NCBI GenBank assembly: GCA_031267205.1
Contig: JAIRZN010000015.1
Span: forward strand, 1 to 16,717
DNA: 16,717 nucleotides
Source of the DNA: Tannerellaceae bacterium
GTDB taxonomy: Bacteria; Bacteroidota; Bacteroidia; Bacteroidales; Tannerellaceae
Direction: 5' to 3'
Under the pieces are notes generated by a model. The model was not told where the DNA came from and ran no database searches. It saw nothing but the letters and a program-made list of their open reading frames with translations. Both the position numbers and the translations under genes were made by a program. Below, piece by piece: positions 14,647 to 16,717 of the stretch (position 1 is the first letter of the stretch; each line of letters starts with the position of its first letter).

Positions 14647-16187
14647 TTTGGGGTTAGCGTAATGAAGGGCACCATCATTTCTTCCATGGAGACGCCCCCG
14701 TGCTGGAAAGTATCCTTGAAGTAGGAGACGTAGTAGTTGTAATTGTTCGGGTAAGCGAAGAAGCTTTCGTTGATAGCGAAGATATACCTGCTGCTGAGGT
14801 TAGGCGAGGGCAGGCCAGCCTTCGCCGGTTCGCGTATTTCGAAAATTTCCTTAGGGTTGTAGTTAAGGTTTTTGCCCACCTTGTAGCGCAGGTTGGTGTT
14901 AGTGTTTTTGTCGCCGATAACCCTAACGGGGTCGTCCACACGTATTGTACCGTGATCGGTAGTAAGGATTATTTTGCAGCCCTTGTCCGCAATGCGGTGA
15001 AACAGTTCCATCGTAAAGGAGTGCTGGAACCACGACTTGGTGAGGCTTCGGTAAGCAGCTTCGGACTGAGCCAGTTCGCGTATCATCTTCATTTCAGTGC
15101 GCGCATGCGAGAGCATGTCGATGAAATTGAGGACGATTACGTTCAGTTGGTTTTGCGTCAGCGAGGCTATGTTACCCAGGAGCCGTTCACCGTGCGCGGA
15201 GTCGATAGTTTTGGAATAAGAGAAGGAGTACCTTTTGCGGAAGCGGTCCATTTGTGTCTGAATGAGCGGGGCCTCGTTCAGGTTTTTCCCCTCCTCACTT
15301 TCCTCGTCGACCCACAGTTCAGGGAATATTTGTTCGATCTGCACAGGCATTAGACCGGAGAATATAGCATTGCGTGCATACTGTGTAGCAGTCGGCAGGA
15401 TAGAATAGTATAGATTCTCTTCGAAGGTAAAGGCGTCAACTAAAAGTTCCTTAACCACCCTCCACTGGTCGAGGCGGAAGTTGTCGATAAGGATAAAGAA
15501 GATCTTTTCGCCGTTATCGAGCAAGGGGAAGACCTGTTTTTTGAACAAGTCAGGGCTCATAAGCGGGCGGTTGTCCGGTGTTTGTATCCATTGGATGTAG
15601 TTATGTTTGACAAACTTGCCGAACGCCATATTAGCCTCTTTCTTTTGCATCCTCAGCAGGTCGATCATAGGCGTCTGTCCGTTTTCGAGTTCAAGTTCCC
15701 AGTAAACGATCTTTCGGTATAGTTCCATCCAGTCGTCAGCCGTTAGCGAGTCGTTGATCTGCATACCGATGCGAGCGAACTCATTTTGGTAGTTCTGCGT
15801 CATAGCTTCCGAGATGATAGTGTGCTGGTGGACATTCTTTTTGACGGAGAGAAGGAGTTGGTTTGGGTTGACGGGTTTAATCAGGTAATCAGCTATTTTG
15901 TTTCCGATGGCCTGGTTCATGATGCTTTCTTCCTCGCTTTTGGTCACCATTACCACCGGTACGGTAGGGTTGAGTTCCTTTATCAGCGCCAGCGTCTCCA
16001 GTCCGGAAAGTCCCGGCATATTCTCGTCGAGGAAGATGATGTCAAAGTCCTGCTCCTTACAACGATCGAGCGCATCTTGTCCGCTGACTACGGCTTCCAC
16101 GCCATAGCCCCTATCTTCGAGGAAGAGGATATGCGGCTTCAGCAAGTCTATTTCGTCATCCGCCCAAAGGATACTGGCTTTATTCAT
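14643..16187 (-). CDS. porX: PorX: response regulator with PglZ effector domain
   Basis: This 514-residue protein combines a receiver domain (about 1-120) with an alkaline-phosphatase-superfamily PglZ domain (about 210-514). Receiver residues are all present: D10 and D11, the phosphoacceptor D54 in IIFLDENMPG, T82 and K104. In the PglZ part, ILIDNFRLDQW (D235), LPTATQYARNAIFSG (T266/T268, likely nucleophile region), NFIDMLSH and ILTTDHGTIRVDDP supply probable metal ligands. PorX is known as the T9SS response regulator partnered with PorY, and work on homologues reports metal-dependent phosphodiesterase activity in the PglZ domain. No kinase gene is in the window. The ATG at 16185-16187 is preceded by a strong promoter, and the gene leads the porX-tsaE-imm17-like operon. 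Confidence 0.95.
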   Translation of the reverse strand: MNKASILWADDEIDLLKPHILFLEDRGYGVEAVVSGQDALDRCKEQDFDIIFLDENMPGLSGLETLALIKELNPTVPVVMVTKSEEESIMNQAIGNKIADYLIKPVNPNQLLLSVKKNVHQHTIISEAMTQNYQNEFARIGMQINDSLTADDWMELYRKIVYWELELENGQTPMIDLLRMQKKEANMAFGKFVKHNYIQWIQTPDNRPLMSPDLFKKQVFPLLDNGEKIFFILIDNFRLDQWRVVKELLVDAFTFEENLYYSILPTATQYARNAIFSGLMPVQIEQIFPELWVDEESEEGKNLNEAPLIQTQMDRFRKRYSFSYSKTIDSAHGERLLGNIASLTQNQLNVIVLNFIDMLSHARTEMKMIRELAQSEAAYRSLTKSWFQHSFTMELFHRIADKGCKIILTTDHGTIRVDDPVRVIGDKNTNTNLRYKVGKNLNYNPKEIFEIREPAKAGLPSPNLSSRYIFAINESFFAYPNNYNYYVSYFKDTFQHGGVSMEEMMVPFITLTPK

Positions 16188-16213
16188 TGTGTCTGTAAAA
16201 TTATCTGATGCGA

Positions 16214-16244
16214 CAAATGTAACTCATTTCCCTGAAAAGGCAAA
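16214..16244 (-). promoter_or_regulatory. porX promoter
   Basis: On the minus strand, TTTG (16244-16241) and TACATTTG (16221-16214) are separated by 19 nt, a full Bacteroidetes consensus. Transcription would start near 16207, about 20 nt before the ATG. It is back to back with the tRNA promoter. Confidence 0.8.
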
Positions 16245-16252
16245 TAAAAAAC

Positions 16253-16283
16253 TTGCACAGGCAAAATCTAACGTCTATATTTG
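16253..16283 (+). promoter_or_regulatory. tRNA-Lys promoter
   Basis: TTGC (16253-16256) and TATATTTG (16276-16283) are separated by 19 nt. The -7 box is an exact match to TAnnTTTG. The start would be near 16290, about 10 nt before the mature tRNA end. Confidence 0.75.
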
Positions 16284-16300
16284 CAGCCGCAAAGAAAGGA

Positions 16301-16376
16301 GACTTGGTAGCTCAGTTGGTAGAGCAAATGACTCTTAATCATTGGGTCGAGGGTTCGAGCCCCTCCCAGGTCACCA
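16301..16376 (+). tRNA. tRNA-Lys (anticodon CTT), CCA encoded
   Basis: All arms fold. The acceptor GACTTGG pairs with CCAGGTC (one G-T pair), the D stem is GCTC/GAGC, the anticodon stem AATGA/TCATT holds the loop CTCTTAA with anticodon CTT, and the T stem is GAGGG/CCCTC with loop TTCGAGC. The discriminator is A, and CCA is encoded. It decodes AAG. Confidence 0.97.
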
Positions 16377-16398
16377 AAGTATGGGGGATTAGTAATTA

Positions 16399-16430
16399 GG
16401 CTGTTGCGATATGATGTGACAGCCTTTTTT
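16399..16430 (+). terminator. Terminator after tRNA-Lys
   Basis: GGCTGT (16399-16404) pairs with ACAGCC (16419-16424) and is followed by six T. It lies 22 bp after the tRNA. Confidence 0.75.
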
Positions 16431-16462
16431 CTTCCCAAACACGTGTCTTACAACATAAAATA

Positions 16463-16489
16463 AGCCCGAAAAACCGCGTTTTTCGGGCT
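16463..16489 (-). terminator. Strong 12-bp hairpin, likely terminator of the leftward gene
   Basis: AGCCCGAAAAAC (16463-16474) and GTTTTTCGGGCT (16478-16489) form a perfect 12-bp stem with a 3-nt loop. On the minus strand it is followed by TTATTTTATG, so it most likely ends the gene entering from the right. It could also back up the tRNA terminator. Confidence 0.7.
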
Positions 16490-16619
16490 ATAAGTAGTCA
16501 ACTAAAATCAGGAAACTACAGTATTAATTTCTCCAACAAAATGGGCTTAGAACCAAGTTATTTAACGGGAGTATGAACAATTTCCGGCGGTGGGAAAGTT
16601 ACAGCGAACAGATGATAAT

Positions 16620-16717
16620 TTAGTTTTCGCCGTCGAAAGAGAGATGAATAACCAGGTATTCCGAGCGTGTGCCGATGCGGAATTTCCCGCCCCAGAGCCC
16701 CAGGCCGGATGTGACGT
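16620..16717 (-). CDS. C-terminus of an unidentified protein, possibly a beta-barrel
   Basis: The minus strand is open from the window edge to a TAA at 16620-16622, giving 31 complete codons after a partial one. The peptide begins VTSGLGLWGGKFRIG and ends YLVIHLSFDGEN. Alternating hydrophobic residues and aromatic-rich strands suggest the end of an outer-membrane or secreted beta-rich protein, but the fragment is too short to name. A hairpin terminator lies 130 bp downstream, which supports it as a real gene end. Confidence 0.6.
   Translation of the reverse strand, partial: VTSGLGLWGGKFRIGTRSEYLVIHLSFDGEN

Overview
The window looks like a chromosomal segment of a G+C-rich member of the Bacteroidales. 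This rests on the gene set: a PorX-type response regulator, a PorW/SprE-type lipoprotein, two DUF6261 proteins, an Imm17-like protein and a GLUG-repeat surface protein. It also rests on promoters of the Bacteroidetes form (TTTG, about 19-20 nt, TAnnTTTG). A Tannerellaceae-like host is my guess from general feel only and was not tested.

Layout. Positions 1-1590 hold a DUF6261 gene behind a clear promoter, converging on and overlapping cutC. Positions 1782-5468 hold a rightward set: aspartate kinase (lysC) overlapping diaminopimelate decarboxylase (lysA), giving the first and last steps of lysine synthesis, then a membrane-bound family 2 glycosyltransferase. Positions 5489-9673 run leftward and hold a second DUF6261 gene followed after 48 bp by a long TPR lipoprotein matching PorW/SprE of the type IX secretion system (T9SS), with a repetitive Pro/Glu tail.

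Positions 9674-11287 are about 1.6 kb without a credible gene, built almost wholly of repeats. There is a 42-bp tandem array, seven copies of a 62-bp palindromic module (A), six copies of a 23-bp hairpin (B), two A-X-A modules in opposite orientation, a 208-bp-offset duplication and a G-quadruplex-like tract. This is the most unusual part of the window.

Positions 11288-14003 run rightward and hold a nucleotidyltransferase and, 16 bp later, a secreted GLUG-repeat protein. Positions 14012-16187 run leftward as a compact operon: porX, tsaE (4-bp overlap) and an imm17-like gene (5-bp gap). A divergent promoter pair separates porX from tRNA-Lys(CTT). Two hairpin terminators follow, and the window ends inside the C-terminus of a leftward gene.

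Functional theme: two T9SS-linked genes (porW and porX) lie about 6 kb apart with likely surface or envelope genes between and beside them. No toxin, phage, CRISPR or transposase gene was seen. The repeat mosaic is the best candidate for something undescribed.
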